A stretch of 64,000 nucleotides of DNA, taken from NCBI GenBank assembly GCA_018609935.1, contig JAHENH010000076.1, forward strand, positions 1 through 64,000, read 5' to 3'. The DNA comes from Halobacteriales archaeon (GTDB lineage Archaea; Halobacteriota; Halobacteria; Halorutilales; JAHENH01). Below are positions 45,327 to 55,427 of the stretch, one piece after another. Each line of letters begins with the position of its first letter. Position 1 is the first letter of the stretch. The notes beneath the pieces were generated by a model. The model saw only the letters and a program-made list of their open reading frames with translations. It was not told where the DNA came from and ran no database searches. The position numbers and the translations under genes were made by a program.

Positions 45327-46679
45327 TTAGTGCTTTGTTTTTGTGTCGAGTTCTCTTTTGTTGTAGTCTATATCCATTAAATCTAAGATTTTTGGTGTTA
45401 TGTCATAGAGGTCTGTATCGTTGGTTATTGCTTGTTTTTTGTTGTCTATTATTAGTGTGGCATTATCGAATGTGTGCATTCCATTTCTTGGTCCTTGGGT
45501 GAATATTTTTTGTTTTTGTTTGAATCCTGATTTTAGGTCGAAGCCATTATTTGGTATTGCAACTAGATCTGGAGCTATAGTATCATAGTCTCCATGGAAT
45601 GCATTTTCTTTTTCTATTATTCTATTACATACTTTGTTTCCGTCTGGCCCCTTTATTTGTTGTAGTTGGCTTTTTAGTTTTGATCTCTTTTCTTTATATT
45701 GTTCGTTTGGTATCTTTCCTCTTGGTTCTCTACCTTCTAGGTTTAGATAGAATCGTCCAGGGATTAAAGAATAAGCCATTGTTTCATCTGATATATCTTC
45801 TAAGGAATCACTTTCTTGGTTTTTATAGGAGAGCCAATCGTTTTCTTGTAGCCACCGATTGAAGTTTACTTCATAGTTTAGAGATGTGAACCCGTGATCG
45901 CTTGCTACCATCATTGTTACATCATCACTTAATTTTTGTTTTAGTTCTCCTAGATACCTGTCTACTTTTTTATAGAAATCTAAAAACTCCTGTTTGTATC
46001 TTCCATCTTTTTCGTAGTCCTTAAAGAGAAAATGGTTTACACGGTCTGTAGTCATAAATACTCCAAAGAATAGATCCCAATCATCTTTTTCTATATAGTG
46101 TTTAAATGCCTTCCGTCTCGCATCTATTGTATTATGTGCATCTTCTATAAATTCTGTCTTGTCATCTTTATGTCCAAGCTTTGCATCCACATCAATACGA
46201 TAATCAATACTTTCAAGAAAACTTGTAAGTTCACTAGGATGGCTTGCTTTTTCAACACTCGGAGATAAAAAACCAGATACCATCCGTTGTATATCTGTCT
46301 GTGGCGGAAAGGTCACAGGTACATTCATTACTGTTGCATTTCTTCCATTATCTTCTACTATATCCCATATACGAGTTGCTTTTACATGTCTCCCCATCGG
46401 TACATATGTCTCATAAGAATCTATCTCACGATCCTGAAACCCATACACACCCGTTTTTCCAGGATTTACACCTGTAGTTAATGATGGCCAACAAGCACTA
46501 GATTCTGGCGGAACAATACTCTTTATTGAACCACTAGACCCACTGGCTATTATTTCTGTTAGGTTTGGGAATACCTCTGAGTTTTCAGATATTAATGTAT
46601 ATGGTACTCCATCTATCCCAAAAAACGCTACACGTGGGCCTTTATCCTTGTTTCCTTTTAGTCTATCAAATAGCCCCAT
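45327..46679 (-). CDS. AlkP-superfamily phosphodiesterase/nucleotide pyrophosphatase-like enzyme
   Basis: A 450-residue member of the alkaline phosphatase superfamily. FFGIDGVPYTLI has the first metal Asp, ESSACWPSLTTGVNPG the nucleophile region, TTDRVNHFLF and SDHGFTSL other metal ligands, and GMHTFDNATLII the final His. I start at MGLFDRLKGN, three bases after the stop of the preceding gene. A longer frame of 33 residues exists but overlaps that gene and is Arg/Ser-rich nonsense. The pair with the PP-loop gene recalls haloarchaeal glycan clusters where sulfate or phosphate groups are handled. Substrate unknown. Confidence 0.85.
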   Translation of the reverse strand: MGLFDRLKGNKDKGPRVAFFGIDGVPYTLISENSEVFPNLTEIIASGSSGSIKSIVPPESSACWPSLTTGVNPGKTGVYGFQDREIDSYETYVPMGRHVKATRIWDIVEDNGRNATVMNVPVTFPPQTDIQRMVSGFLSPSVEKASHPSELTSFLESIDYRIDVDAKLGHKDDKTEFIEDAHNTIDARRKAFKHYIEKDDWDLFFGVFMTTDRVNHFLFKDYEKDGRYKQEFLDFYKKVDRYLGELKQKLSDDVTMMVASDHGFTSLNYEVNFNRWLQENDWLSYKNQESDSLEDISDETMAYSLIPGRFYLNLEGREPRGKIPNEQYKEKRSKLKSQLQQIKGPDGNKVCNRIIEKENAFHGDYDTIAPDLVAIPNNGFDLKSGFKQKQKIFTQGPRNGMHTFDNATLIIDNKKQAITNDTDLYDITPKILDLMDIDYNKRELDTKTKH

Positions 46680-46681
46680 AT

Positions 46682-47632
46682 TTACATATATCCTAGATCT
46701 CGTAGGCGTTCCATTAGATCTTCTTTGTCTTGGGCACGACCGGCACGTTCTTTTGTCTCCTCTAGATTTTGAAGCCATGCAGGCCCTTCACTACTTTTCC
46801 CAGTACTAACCTGGCTACCAAGAGACCTAAAACCCTCAAAATATTTTGGGCTTACAGGAATATCCTCATGTGTAAGACCGTTTGGTAGATCATCATAGCT
46901 TTCTGGAACATAACCATCATCAGGATATTCAGGTACAGTATCTGGTACTACAAAATTCCACATTGTATCCCATACACTCCGCTCATCAAACTGTAAAATA
47001 GGATGGATACGGTCATGTACAGGGTATTTATCGCTTTCATGTCGTGGACTAAAGAATGTTTCATCAGCTCTTGCTTCCTGCTCATCCCAACGAACACCAG
47101 AAATAATACCATCAATACCTAACTCTTCTACTATATCGTTTAAAGCAACAGTCTTCAATAGATGATTTCCAACATATGTATCTAATAAAAACGGAAACGT
47201 ATCCTCACTGTATTCTAATTTTTCACGTACCTCTAATTGATTTTCCTCATTTAGATCTTCTACCCGTATCTCATCACCTGGCTCATTTGCTAGATCTGCA
47301 ACCTCCTGGTTTCTAGCATAATAAATATCTATATCCCACCGGTCACTCCAATACTCAACAAAATCAATTATCTCATCAAAATGTTGGAAATGATCTATAA
47401 AAATAGCAGGCGGCAAATCAAAACCATACTCCCTTGCCACCTCCAAAACAAAATATAATGTAAGAGTCGAATCCTTACCACCAGTCCACATCACAGAAGG
47501 ATACCTATACTGTTCTAGGCTAGTACGTACAACCTCTATTGCTTTCTCAATCTTATCCTCAAGGCTTGGATAATCCATTGGATCCTCACCGGACCCATCA
47601 CTGTAATCAACCTCAACATAATCAAGCTCCAT
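46682..47632 (-). CDS. PAPS reductase-family PP-loop protein
   Basis: A 316-residue protein starting MELDYVEVDYSDGSGEDPMD. The PP-loop is WTGGKDSTLTLYF near residue 65 and the segment IISGVRWDEQEARADE is the second family motif. No C-terminal ECG(I/L)H cysteine motif of true sulfonucleotide reductases is seen, so reduction of PAPS is doubtful and an ATP-using transfer of sulfur or sulfate is possible. An upstream frame of 37 hydrophobic residues is AT-rich chance coding. Co-transcribed with the AlkP-family gene. Confidence 0.8.
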   Translation of the reverse strand: MELDYVEVDYSDGSGEDPMDYPSLEDKIEKAIEVVRTSLEQYRYPSVMWTGGKDSTLTLYFVLEVAREYGFDLPPAIFIDHFQHFDEIIDFVEYWSDRWDIDIYYARNQEVADLANEPGDEIRVEDLNEENQLEVREKLEYSEDTFPFLLDTYVGNHLLKTVALNDIVEELGIDGIISGVRWDEQEARADETFFSPRHESDKYPVHDRIHPILQFDERSVWDTMWNFVVPDTVPEYPDDGYVPESYDDLPNGLTHEDIPVSPKYFEGFRSLGSQVSTGKSSEGPAWLQNLEETKERAGRAQDKEDLMERLRDLGYM

Positions 47633-47911
47633 ACTCAAATCAAATAAATAAACAAACTCAAACCATATAACATATTCCATACAAAATAAAACCCCAACAA
47701 AAAAACCAACCAAAAAAAATAAAATAAAATCAATAAAATTCAAAACTAAAACAATAATTATATCTGTATATATCTAATTTTTTAGATTGTTAATGATATA
47801 TAAATCATTAAAAAATATAGTAGTATAGTTCAATTCTTAAGAAAATAATATTCTATAGTATATATATAATATAGTTAATGTATTTAAGTATAAATATACG
47901 GGTTTGTATTG

Positions 47912-48105
47912 ATGTGTACTAAGACGATATCTATAGATGAAGAAGCTTATGAGAAATTAAGATCACATAAACATAAAGGAGAAAGTTTTAGTGATGTAGT
48001 AAAAAGAATCGAGGAGAAAAATCATGGATGGAAGTAGTAGGAATATGGGAAAACGATACAGAGCTAGAAGAGCTAATAAAAGAAGGAAGAAAAGATAATA
48101 ACTAA
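47912..48105 (+). pseudogene. frameshifted DUF217-type antitoxin
   Basis: Frame one gives MCTKTISIDEEAYEKLRSHK then GESFSDVVKRIEEKN and stops at TAG; another frame continues MEVVGIWENDTELEELIKEG and stops at 48105. Joined, they match the DUF217/VapB type (TKTIS-D-EAYE-L, GESFSDVV-R, G-W). The frame changes near 48023. A TATA-like TTTAAGTATAAATATA lies about 25 bases upstream. No toxin gene follows. Confidence 0.65.
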
Positions 48106-48602
48106 AAACAAAAACCACTTTGAGAAAATACCCAACATCAAAATTATTTCTTATTAAATCTTCTATATCTGTAACTCTTAAAATAATTCTTTATATTTAT
48201 TATTTTTTTAATATTATCCGTATAGTATGTATTTTAGATATGTTAAATTAATATCAGTTGTGTCATGGAGATCCTCTTCTTATTTAACAATTAAATAAGT
48301 TTATACTATAGATAGTTTTTGTCGAATTTATCAAATTATAGAGTGTATATTAAAGTATACTGTTAGAAGCTTGCAGCAAGATTATTAAAAAGTAGATATA
48401 TAAGATATAGATCTATAATAATAATTAATATAAAAACTACTTTAGTAAATGTATCTTTTTGGTTTTCAATAAATTGTGCCATATAATAATATATAAAAAT
48501 GATTTATATAAAAATTCTCTTTGTATCCAACTATTTTAATAAAAAATTATATTTTTAAACAGTAGACAATAGAGGTTAGTTCTTGACTGTGTATCTTATA
48601 GT
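48106..48602. other. 497-base AT-rich gap without a gene
   Basis: No frame with family resemblance, no RNA gene and no clear repeat is seen. A lost toxin partner of the neighbouring antitoxin would be expected here, but I cannot recognise remains of one. Confidence 0.5.
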
Positions 48603-48863
48603 TTATTTTGGTTTTTCTATTGGTAGATCCACGAGAGTTTCACATGAAGGACAGCATAGTATGAGTACTGTTTTTTCTTTGTTTTGTTTTTGTGTTTTTG
48701 TTTTTATTCCCCACCGAGATAGTTTTTGGCTATATCCACAGTTTTTACATTTCTTTTTTTCATCACTAAGAATATCCTCTTTTAGTTCTTCTATTCCCTC
48801 TTTTAGGTTTTCTCGGGGAACCGAAACAGAATCTCTACCTTCATACTGTTCAGGTTTAAGCAT
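48603..48863 (-). CDS. small zinc-ribbon protein
   Basis: An 86-residue protein of unknown role with two cysteine pairs, CKNCGYSQ and CCPSCETLV, about 30 residues apart, which would form one zinc ribbon. The N-terminal half is a charged helix (ENLKEGIEELKEDILSDE). Family not recognised. Confidence 0.6.
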   Translation of the reverse strand: MLKPEQYEGRDSVSVPRENLKEGIEELKEDILSDEKKKCKNCGYSQKLSRWGIKTKTQKQNKEKTVLILCCPSCETLVDLPIEKPK

Positions 48864-49246
48864 AGACTATAATATAGCTTAGATCTTCACCATCATATAC
48901 TTTACTGTTCATACAAAAACAAAACCCAACTTTTAAAATAAAATCACATATAAAAACAAAAAAACAAAAAAACATCCCACAAAAACAAACAAAACCCATA
49001 AAGCTAATCTATAAAATAAATAAACCCATATCTAAAACATCTCTTCTATCTATAAAAAATATAAATATTTTAGATTACTCTTTATTTAAATCAATATAAA
49101 TTAGATCAAGTATAGCTTAGATCTATACTCTATCCTCGATATATATTTTATGGAGTACATTTTAGATTTTATCTAAGTTAAAATTTTTATAGAAGACAAG
49201 ATAGATAGGAACTAAGTATTCATGGAATATATTTTGTAGTATATAG
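48864..49246. other. 383-base AT-rich gap before the glycan island
   Basis: The left part is a run of A/C-rich sequence (AAAAACAAAAAAACA type); the rest is AT-rich with TATA-like stretches before the glycosyltransferase. No gene is seen. Confidence 0.5.
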
Positions 49247-50173
49247 ATGAAGGTTTCAGTTGTTCTTTGCACGTATTCTATGGATATGTATAACCATTTT
49301 AGAGAAGCTGCAGAAAGTATATTATCCCAAACATACAACAATATAGAATTAGTTGTCGTAGTAGACGGAAACAAAGAAGTATTTAATAATGTGAAAAAAG
49401 ATTTTGGAGATAAAGAAAATGTATTATTTCATTTAAACAACGAAAACTTGGGGCTTCTTGAAAGCCGAAATAAAGGAGCAAAAATAGCTACAGGTGATAT
49501 TATAGCTTTTATAGATGATGACGCAATAGCAGACCCATACTGGATAAAAAAACTAGTAAAGACATATAAAAATACAGATGCGGTAGCTGTTGGTGGTAAA
49601 ATGACTCCAGAGTGGGTTGCTGGAAAACCAGAGTTTCTACCAGAAGAATTTTACTGGCTTATAGGAGTAACATACAAGGGATTTCCAACAAAACAAAAAG
49701 AAGTACGAAACACATTCGGATCCAACATCTCATTCAAAAAACCAATATTCCAAGAACTAGACGGATTTACAACAGAAATAGTTGGAAGAAAAGGAGATAA
49801 AAACCTACAAGGAGGTGAAACAGAACTATGTGCCAGAATCCAACAAAAATATAACAAAGGAGTAATGTATAACCCCAAAGCAAAAGTAGCACACAAAATA
49901 TTCGAGTATAGAACCAAGAAAAAATGGCTTATAGATAGAGCATTCTGGCAAGGCTACTCAAAAAGAGCAATGGAAAAAATAGTATCTAATAGTGGAAACG
50001 AAGAAAATAAATTCTTAAAAAAACTATTATTTAACTATATATTCCAACGTATAAAAAATCTATTTAAAAATCCTTCCAGATCGGGAATTAAACAATTATT
50101 AATGATATATATATTAACTGGTACAGTAGGATTAGGTTATCTATATGGAATAATAAAATGGTACAAAATGTAA
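49247..50173 (+). CDS. glycosyltransferase family 2
   Basis: A 308-residue inverting glycosyltransferase of the GT-A fold. The N-terminus VSVVLCTYSMDMYNHFREAA, the DGN motif, and AFIDDDAIADP with the metal-binding Asp triplet are clear. GGETELCARIQQKYNKGVM carries the catalytic-base region (ETEL). The C-terminus has a hydrophobic segment (about 283-303), so the enzyme is probably membrane-attached. It resembles Agl-type transferases of archaeal N-glycosylation. It is the only intact gene of this island. Confidence 0.85.
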   Translation: MKVSVVLCTYSMDMYNHFREAAESILSQTYNNIELVVVVDGNKEVFNNVKKDFGDKENVLFHLNNENLGLLESRNKGAKIATGDIIAFIDDDAIADPYWIKKLVKTYKNTDAVAVGGKMTPEWVAGKPEFLPEEFYWLIGVTYKGFPTKQKEVRNTFGSNISFKKPIFQELDGFTTEIVGRKGDKNLQGGETELCARIQQKYNKGVMYNPKAKVAHKIFEYRTKKKWLIDRAFWQGYSKRAMEKIVSNSGNEENKFLKKLLFNYIFQRIKNLFKNPSRSGIKQLLMIYILTGTVGLGYLYGIIKWYKM

Positions 50174-50357
50174 AATTATTTATAAAATATGTTATATTTA
50201 TAAAAAATATAGAATTTAAAAGTACATAATTATATTTTACAGTAACTCTATCTGTTTTATTTATAAATAAAAAATTAATAATATTTATTATTAAAGAATA
50301 TATTATTAGATTTTATATATTTATTAGATTATAATAAGTTACTAAAATTGACATAAA

Positions 50358-51306
50358 ATGAAAGGAGATAATATATCAGTTCTTTGGTTAACGCCAAATA
50401 GACCTGAAAATATAAGTGTTGCCAGAAAAAAGATATCAGAACACCTTAAAAATAAAGGAATTGATGTTACTCTAAGAGGAACTACAATTAAAACAGTATT
50501 CAGATCTATTTATAAAATTAATAAATATGATGTTATAATTGGGACTACAAGATCAGGTGGTATAGCAGGAATTTTACTAAATTTTTTTAAATAATAATAT
50601 ATTTTTAGTCGATCATATAGACCCCATAAAACAATTTGAAGAAAATAATAATAGATTTCTTTCATTTATTGTGAGATAGCTCGAAAATATATCTTTTCAT
50701 CTCTCTGATCATGTATTTTATGTATATAATGAAGAAAAAGATAGAGTCGAAAAGTTTTCTTCTTGTTCCTCAAAAGTCTCTTTAGGAGTTGAATACGATT
50801 TATTTGTGAGTCCATCAAAGGAAATAATACCGCAAGCTAAATCAAACCTAGAAAATTACAATATAAAAGATAGTATTGTTATCTATATAGGTGGATTAGA
50901 ACCTATATACAACATAAAAGAATTACTAAAAAGTATTGAGTATCTTGATGATTGGACACTTATAATTTTAGGTGCTGGATCACTATCAGAATATGTTAAA
51001 AATAAAGCATCAGATAACGAACAAATAATATTTCCTGAAACAGTACCTCACAAAGAAATACCGGGATATCTAAAACTAGGTGATGTAGGTGTATCTTTAG
51101 TTGACGATGTAAACACTCTTAAAATATTAGAATATAGTGCTGGAGGTATTCCTACAGTACAATTAAGGGGAAAGCTGAAAAACAGAAACATATTTAAAGA
51201 GTTATTAGAGTTTTGTTTTATTGACCCTAAAAGTATTGCAGAAGCAATAGAAAAAGCAAATAAATCTAACAGTAAAAATAAAAATGAAATTGAAAAAAAA
51301 TGGTGA
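50358..51306 (+). pseudogene. glycosyltransferase family 4, broken by a frameshift and a stop
   Basis: The first 78 codons (SVLWLTPNRPENISVARKKI onward) are a GT4 N-terminal Rossmann domain. At a run of seven T (50582-50588) the frame is lost; removing one T continues LNNNIFLVDHIDPIKQFEEN. A TAG stop interrupts at 50677. The C-terminal part then runs open, with DSIVIYIGGLEPIYNIKELL and ILEYSAGGIPTVQLRGK, the nucleotide-sugar site region. Both defects lie in the middle of the protein, so it is not functional unless read through. Confidence 0.75.
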
Positions 51307-51319
51307 TAATTCCGTTTGA

Positions 51320-52194
51320 TGGAGTAATAGAATAAATCATCATATAAACGATCCAGTGCAACGAAAATTTTATCGTGGCAAGGGGATTGATATAATGTCT
51401 GCAGACTGGGATAATTAATTATAATTGATGGTACACGTTATGATTTACTTGAAAAACAGTAGAAATAAATTATTTGATGATTACAAAAGAGTGAAGTCTA
51501 GAGGAAGTGCTACATCAGAATGGTTCAAGATAAATTTTACTGGTGAGTATGGTAATACAGTATATATTAGTGGAAAACCAGTACCTTCCCGACATATTAC
51601 AGGAACTTTTCATAAATATATAGAAGTGTGGAAAGATGGTTTTGATGATAATATAGGAACAATTAGAGCTGATGTAATAACTAATACAGTAAAAAAAGTC
51701 TATAATAGTTATCCAAATAAACGTATAATTGTTCACTTTATGCAACCTCATTATCCATTTGTAAAAGAGGAAAAGTTCAAGTTTAACTACTGGAACCAAA
51801 CTAAAGGTATAGAATTTGGAGACGATGAACGTGCTAATGATGTATGGGAGGTAACTGGACTTGGGTTAGCTAATAAAAATGAAGTATGGAAAGAATATAA
51901 AAAGAATTTGGAATATGTAATGAAATATATTTGGGACGTATAGACTATTTAGAGGGTAAAACTGTAATTCAATCAGACCATGGTAATTTACTTGAAGAAC
52001 GTTCTTGGCCTATACCATTAAAAACCTATACTCATCCAGAAGGACTTAGAATTTCAGATTTAATTACTGTTCCACGGGCTATAATTGATGATGATCGTAG
52101 AGAAATTACTGATGACGGTACTGAAGAAGAAACACCTGAAAAAGACAAAGTAAATAATATAGAGGAAAAGCTAAAGGCTTTAGGATATGTTTAA
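51320..52194 (+). pseudogene. sulfatase/AlkP-like glycan-cluster gene, broken by three frameshifts
   Basis: Pieces in order are NHHINDPVQRKFYRGKGIDI to SADWDN; LIIIDGTRYDLLEKQ with the first metal Asp; KLFDDYKRVKSRGSATSEWF to RIIVHFMQPHYPFVKEE; and YLEGKTVIQSDHGNLLEERS to KALGYV. Frame changes lie near 51416, 51460 and 51935. The order and motifs match haloarchaeal sulfatase-like genes that sit with glycosyltransferases. No start codon remains at the N-terminus. Confidence 0.75.
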
Positions 52195-52365
52195 TAAAAC
52201 TAACTTAGAACCCTATATTTTTGAATATAACTCAGATTAACTAGATTAAAGATAATTTACAAATTAACTTAATAAATTAAAAAAATAAAAATTTATAAAA
52301 AGATTTAGAGATATAGAGAGGTTTTTATTCTTAAGAAAAATCTTAAAAAGCTATCGAATAGAAGA

Positions 52366-52427
52366 ATAATATTGAAATCATTCTACCGTTACACTTATAA
52401 TATTGAAATCATTCTACCGTTACACTT
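52366..52427. repeat. perfect 31-base tandem duplication at the 3' end of glmS
   Basis: The 31 bases at 52366-52396 are repeated exactly at 52397-52427. The right copy contains the last six codons and stop of glmS; the left copy is the duplicated end, now non-coding. The protein is unchanged. Confidence 0.95.
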
Positions 52428-54217
52428 TTCGCTAGATTTCTTGGTTTATCTATAGGTCTATCTTTACTTTTAGCAACATAATAAGAAAACAGTTGTAACC
52501 ACACATTAGCTAATAATGGCTCCAAAACTCCAATACTAGGTATATCAAGTGTTATGTCTAGGTATTTTGTTTCGTTTTTGTTTGATGTTAGTCCTATTAC
52601 TGGTGCTTCCCTTGATTCTACTTCTTTTATGTTGTTTAGTGTTTCTTGTGGTTTCGTTTCTTTTGTTAGTATTGCTAGAACTGGTGTGTTTTTTGTTACT
52701 AGGGCTAGCGGTCCGTGTTTTAGTTCTCCTGCTGGAAATCCTTCAGCGTGATCGTATGATATTTCTTTTAGTTTTAAAGCTCCTTCTAAAGCTACTGGAT
52801 ATCCTAGTTTTCTTCCTATATAGAAAAAAGCATCTTTGTCCCCATATTTTTTTGCTGTTTTCTTTATTTTAGATTCTTGGTCTAGTATTTGTTGTATGGA
52901 TCCAGGTAGACGTCGTATGTTTTCAAGTGTTTTTGTGGCTTTTTTAGATCCTAGTCGGTCTTTTTTTCTTGCTATATATATTATTAGTAGTGTTAGTGTT
53001 GCTACTTGTGAAATGAATGTTTTTGTTGCTGCTACTCCTATTTCTGGTCCTGCGCGTATAAATATTGATTGTTCTACTTCTCTTGTTATTGTGCTTCCTA
53101 CTGTATTTGTTACTGTTAGTGTTTTTGTTCCTGATTTTTTTGCTTTCCTTATAGCTTTTAGTGTGTCTGCTGTTTCTCCACTCTGTGTTACAGCTATTAC
53201 TAGTGTTCTCCATGGATCCCTTCCACCCTTAAATTCATATTCACTTGCTATATATGCGTTACAACGTATACCCGCAAATTCCTCTATCAATTTAGATGCG
53301 TATAGTCCTGCATGGTATGATGTACCTGCTGCTACTATCTGTATTTCTTCTAGGGAGTCTATGTATTCTTTTGGTAATGATATGTCTAGATCTACTGTTC
53401 CCTGTTTTTTGTTTATTCTTCCGGATAGTGTTTGTCGTAGTGCTTTTGGTTGTTCATGTATCTCTTTCAACATATAGTGGTCATATCCGCTTTTTTCTGC
53501 ATCTTCAGCCTCCCAATCTACCTCCTCAATAGAACGCTCAACAACTTCACCGCCATTCAATATCTCTACATCATTGTTTGTTATGTGGGCTATGTCCCCA
53601 TCTTCTAGATATGTTACTTTTCTTGTATGTTCTATAAATGCTGGTACATCACTAGCTATATAGTTAGCATTTTCTCCGTGTCCTATGACTAGTGGGCTGT
53701 CTTGTCTTGCTACTATTATCCCATCTAGTCGTGGAATTGTTATTGCTATTGCGAAACTTCCTTCTAATCTCTTAATAGCTTCCCTTATAGCAGTAAATAT
53801 GTCTTCATCAGTGTTTTTTGATAGGATTTCTTCTATTAGGTGTGGTATTACTTCTGTATCTGTCTCACTACTAAATCTGTGATGACTTAATTCATCTTTT
53901 AGAGTTTGATAGTTGTCTATTATTCCATTATGTACAACAGCAATTTCTCCATTACAGTCTATATGTGGATGGGCGTTTTTGTCTGTTGGTTCTCCATGTG
54001 TAGACCAACGAGTATGTCCAACACCACACCTAGAACCAGATGAACCAGGTAGTGATAGTTCATCTATTTCTCCAGACTGTTTATAGACAGATAGGCTATT
54101 ATTTTCTATTAGGGCTATTCCTGCAGAATCATATCCCCTATATTCTAAGTTTTTAAGTCCATCACAAATTATTGGTAGAGCGTCATTTTTTCCTATGTAT
54201 CCTATTATTCCACACAT
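52409..54217 (-). CDS. glmS: glutamine-fructose-6-phosphate aminotransferase (isomerizing)
   Basis: A 602-residue enzyme making glucosamine 6-phosphate. The N-terminal glutaminase starts MCGIIGYIGK with nucleophile C2 and has HTRWSTHGEPTDKNAHPH. Two SIS isomerase domains follow, with VAAGTSYHAG, VTQSGETADTL and YDHAEGFPAGELKHGPLAL. Length is normal. It is the last gene of the amino-sugar operon, 6 bases after the nucleotidyltransferase gene. The product feeds UDP-GlcNAc for surface glycans. GlmM is not in the window. Confidence 0.95.
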   Translation of the reverse strand: MCGIIGYIGKNDALPIICDGLKNLEYRGYDSAGIALIENNSLSVYKQSGEIDELSLPGSSGSRCGVGHTRWSTHGEPTDKNAHPHIDCNGEIAVVHNGIIDNYQTLKDELSHHRFSSETDTEVIPHLIEEILSKNTDEDIFTAIREAIKRLEGSFAIAITIPRLDGIIVARQDSPLVIGHGENANYIASDVPAFIEHTRKVTYLEDGDIAHITNNDVEILNGGEVVERSIEEVDWEAEDAEKSGYDHYMLKEIHEQPKALRQTLSGRINKKQGTVDLDISLPKEYIDSLEEIQIVAAGTSYHAGLYASKLIEEFAGIRCNAYIASEYEFKGGRDPWRTLVIAVTQSGETADTLKAIRKAKKSGTKTLTVTNTVGSTITREVEQSIFIRAGPEIGVAATKTFISQVATLTLLIIYIARKKDRLGSKKATKTLENIRRLPGSIQQILDQESKIKKTAKKYGDKDAFFYIGRKLGYPVALEGALKLKEISYDHAEGFPAGELKHGPLALVTKNTPVLAILTKETKPQETLNNIKEVESREAPVIGLTSNKNETKYLDITLDIPSIGVLEPLLANVWLQLFSYYVAKSKDRPIDKPRNLAKSVTVE

Positions 54218-54223
54218 AACTTT

Positions 54224-55387
54224 TTATCCTCTCATAATTTTTGAGTTTGATTCTATTCTATCTGATATTACGGATCCACCTTCTATTTCTGTATTTCTCC
54301 CTACTATGGATCCAGGATGTACAGTTACATTTCCTCCTAGTTTTGTGTTGTCTCCAAATACACCACCAAGGTCTACATTTCTATGTATTGTGTCGTCTAT
54401 TGGTATGTCGGTTGTTCCTCCAGGTATTGTTGTGTTGGGGCCTATTTCTGTGTTTTCAGCTATTATACAGTCTTTTATTATTGTTCCTGGCTTTATTGTA
54501 GAGTCAGACATAATTATAGAATTAGATATTACAGCGTTCGCCCCCACCTCAACATTATCACCAATAGACACTCCACGCAAAACAGTAGCATTAGCCCTAA
54601 CTCTAGTATCATCTCCAACTACTGTATTAGAAGATATAGATGCTGTATCATCTATCTTTGCAGAACTATTGTGTTTTTGTTTTTTTGTGTCTAGCATTGT
54701 TGAGTTTACGGTTAGTATATCCCATAGATAAGAGACATCCACCCACAAACCACTATAACGAACTGTCTCAATCTTATCCTGTTCTATAAGACTATTAAGT
54801 GTTGCAGGAAGAGCTATTTCTCCCTCTATTCGTTCATCTGTATTTCTTATAGCAGTAAATATATCTGGAGAAAAAAGATAGACTCCAGCATTTATAAGGT
54901 TAGAGGTAACCTCATACTGAGGAGGTTTTTCAGAAATAGATGTGATATCTCTTCCATTATATTCTATGACTCCATAATTACTCGGCTGATCAGATCTAGT
55001 AACAACCAATGCCTCCCTATCCGGCTTTTGATTTATTAGGTTTTCTATGGCGTTGGATTCAACTATACGATCTCCATTAAGGACAATAAATGGTTGTTCT
55101 ATATAGTCTTCAGCTTGTAGTATTGCATGTCCGGTTCCAAGCTGTTTTCTTTGGACTGCATACTCAATATTTATACTCCAATTATCCCCATCACCAAAAT
55201 AGTTCTGTATACGTTCACGTTTATATCCAACAACAAACACGATATCAGTTATACCTGCATCAATACATGCGTCAACAACATATTCAAGTAGTGGACGGTT
55301 AGCAATAGGTATCATGGGTTTGGGTCGTACTTCTGTTAGGGGTTCTAGTCGTTTTCCTTCTCCTGCTGTGAGTATTACAGCCTTCAT
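54224..55387 (-). CDS. bifunctional sugar-1-phosphate nucleotidylyl/acyltransferase (GlmU-like), copy 1
   Basis: A 387-residue protein. The nucleotidyltransferase domain has LTAGEGKRLEPLTEVRPKPM, QLGTGHAI and VLNGDRIV (here DR replaces the usual GD-x acidic pair, with D at the metal position). A left-handed beta-helix (about 240-387) has hexapeptide turns such as VVGDDTRVRANATVLRGVSI. This is the archaeal GlmU arrangement: uridylyl transfer plus amino-sugar acetylation. It differs clearly from copy 2, so the two may act on different sugars. Confidence 0.85.
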   Translation of the reverse strand: MKAVILTAGEGKRLEPLTEVRPKPMIPIANRPLLEYVVDACIDAGITDIVFVVGYKRERIQNYFGDGDNWSINIEYAVQRKQLGTGHAILQAEDYIEQPFIVLNGDRIVESNAIENLINQKPDREALVVTRSDQPSNYGVIEYNGRDITSISEKPPQYEVTSNLINAGVYLFSPDIFTAIRNTDERIEGEIALPATLNSLIEQDKIETVRYSGLWVDVSYLWDILTVNSTMLDTKKQKHNSSAKIDDTASISSNTVVGDDTRVRANATVLRGVSIGDNVEVGANAVISNSIIMSDSTIKPGTIIKDCIIAENTEIGPNTTIPGGTTDIPIDDTIHRNVDLGGVFGDNTKLGGNVTVHPGSIVGRNTEIEGGSVISDRIESNSKIMRG

Positions 55388-55427
55388 ACCTAGACACCAA
55401 AAACAAGGTTTTGTTTCATTGTTTGTT

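Noticed and set aside
46680..46778. 33-residue N-terminal extension of the AlkP-family protein
   Set aside because: It overlaps the end of the PP-loop gene, is Arg/Ser-rich and unrelated to the family; the ATG three bases after the stop fits better.
47633..47743. Membrane-anchor N-terminus on the PP-loop protein
   Set aside because: The 37 hydrophobic residues arise from T-rich upstream DNA; MELDYVEVDYSDG matches the family start.
26556..52194. Programmed ribosomal frameshifting as the general explanation for the broken genes
   Set aside because: The changes differ in direction and context, and several genes have two or three or an in-frame stop; decay is simpler.
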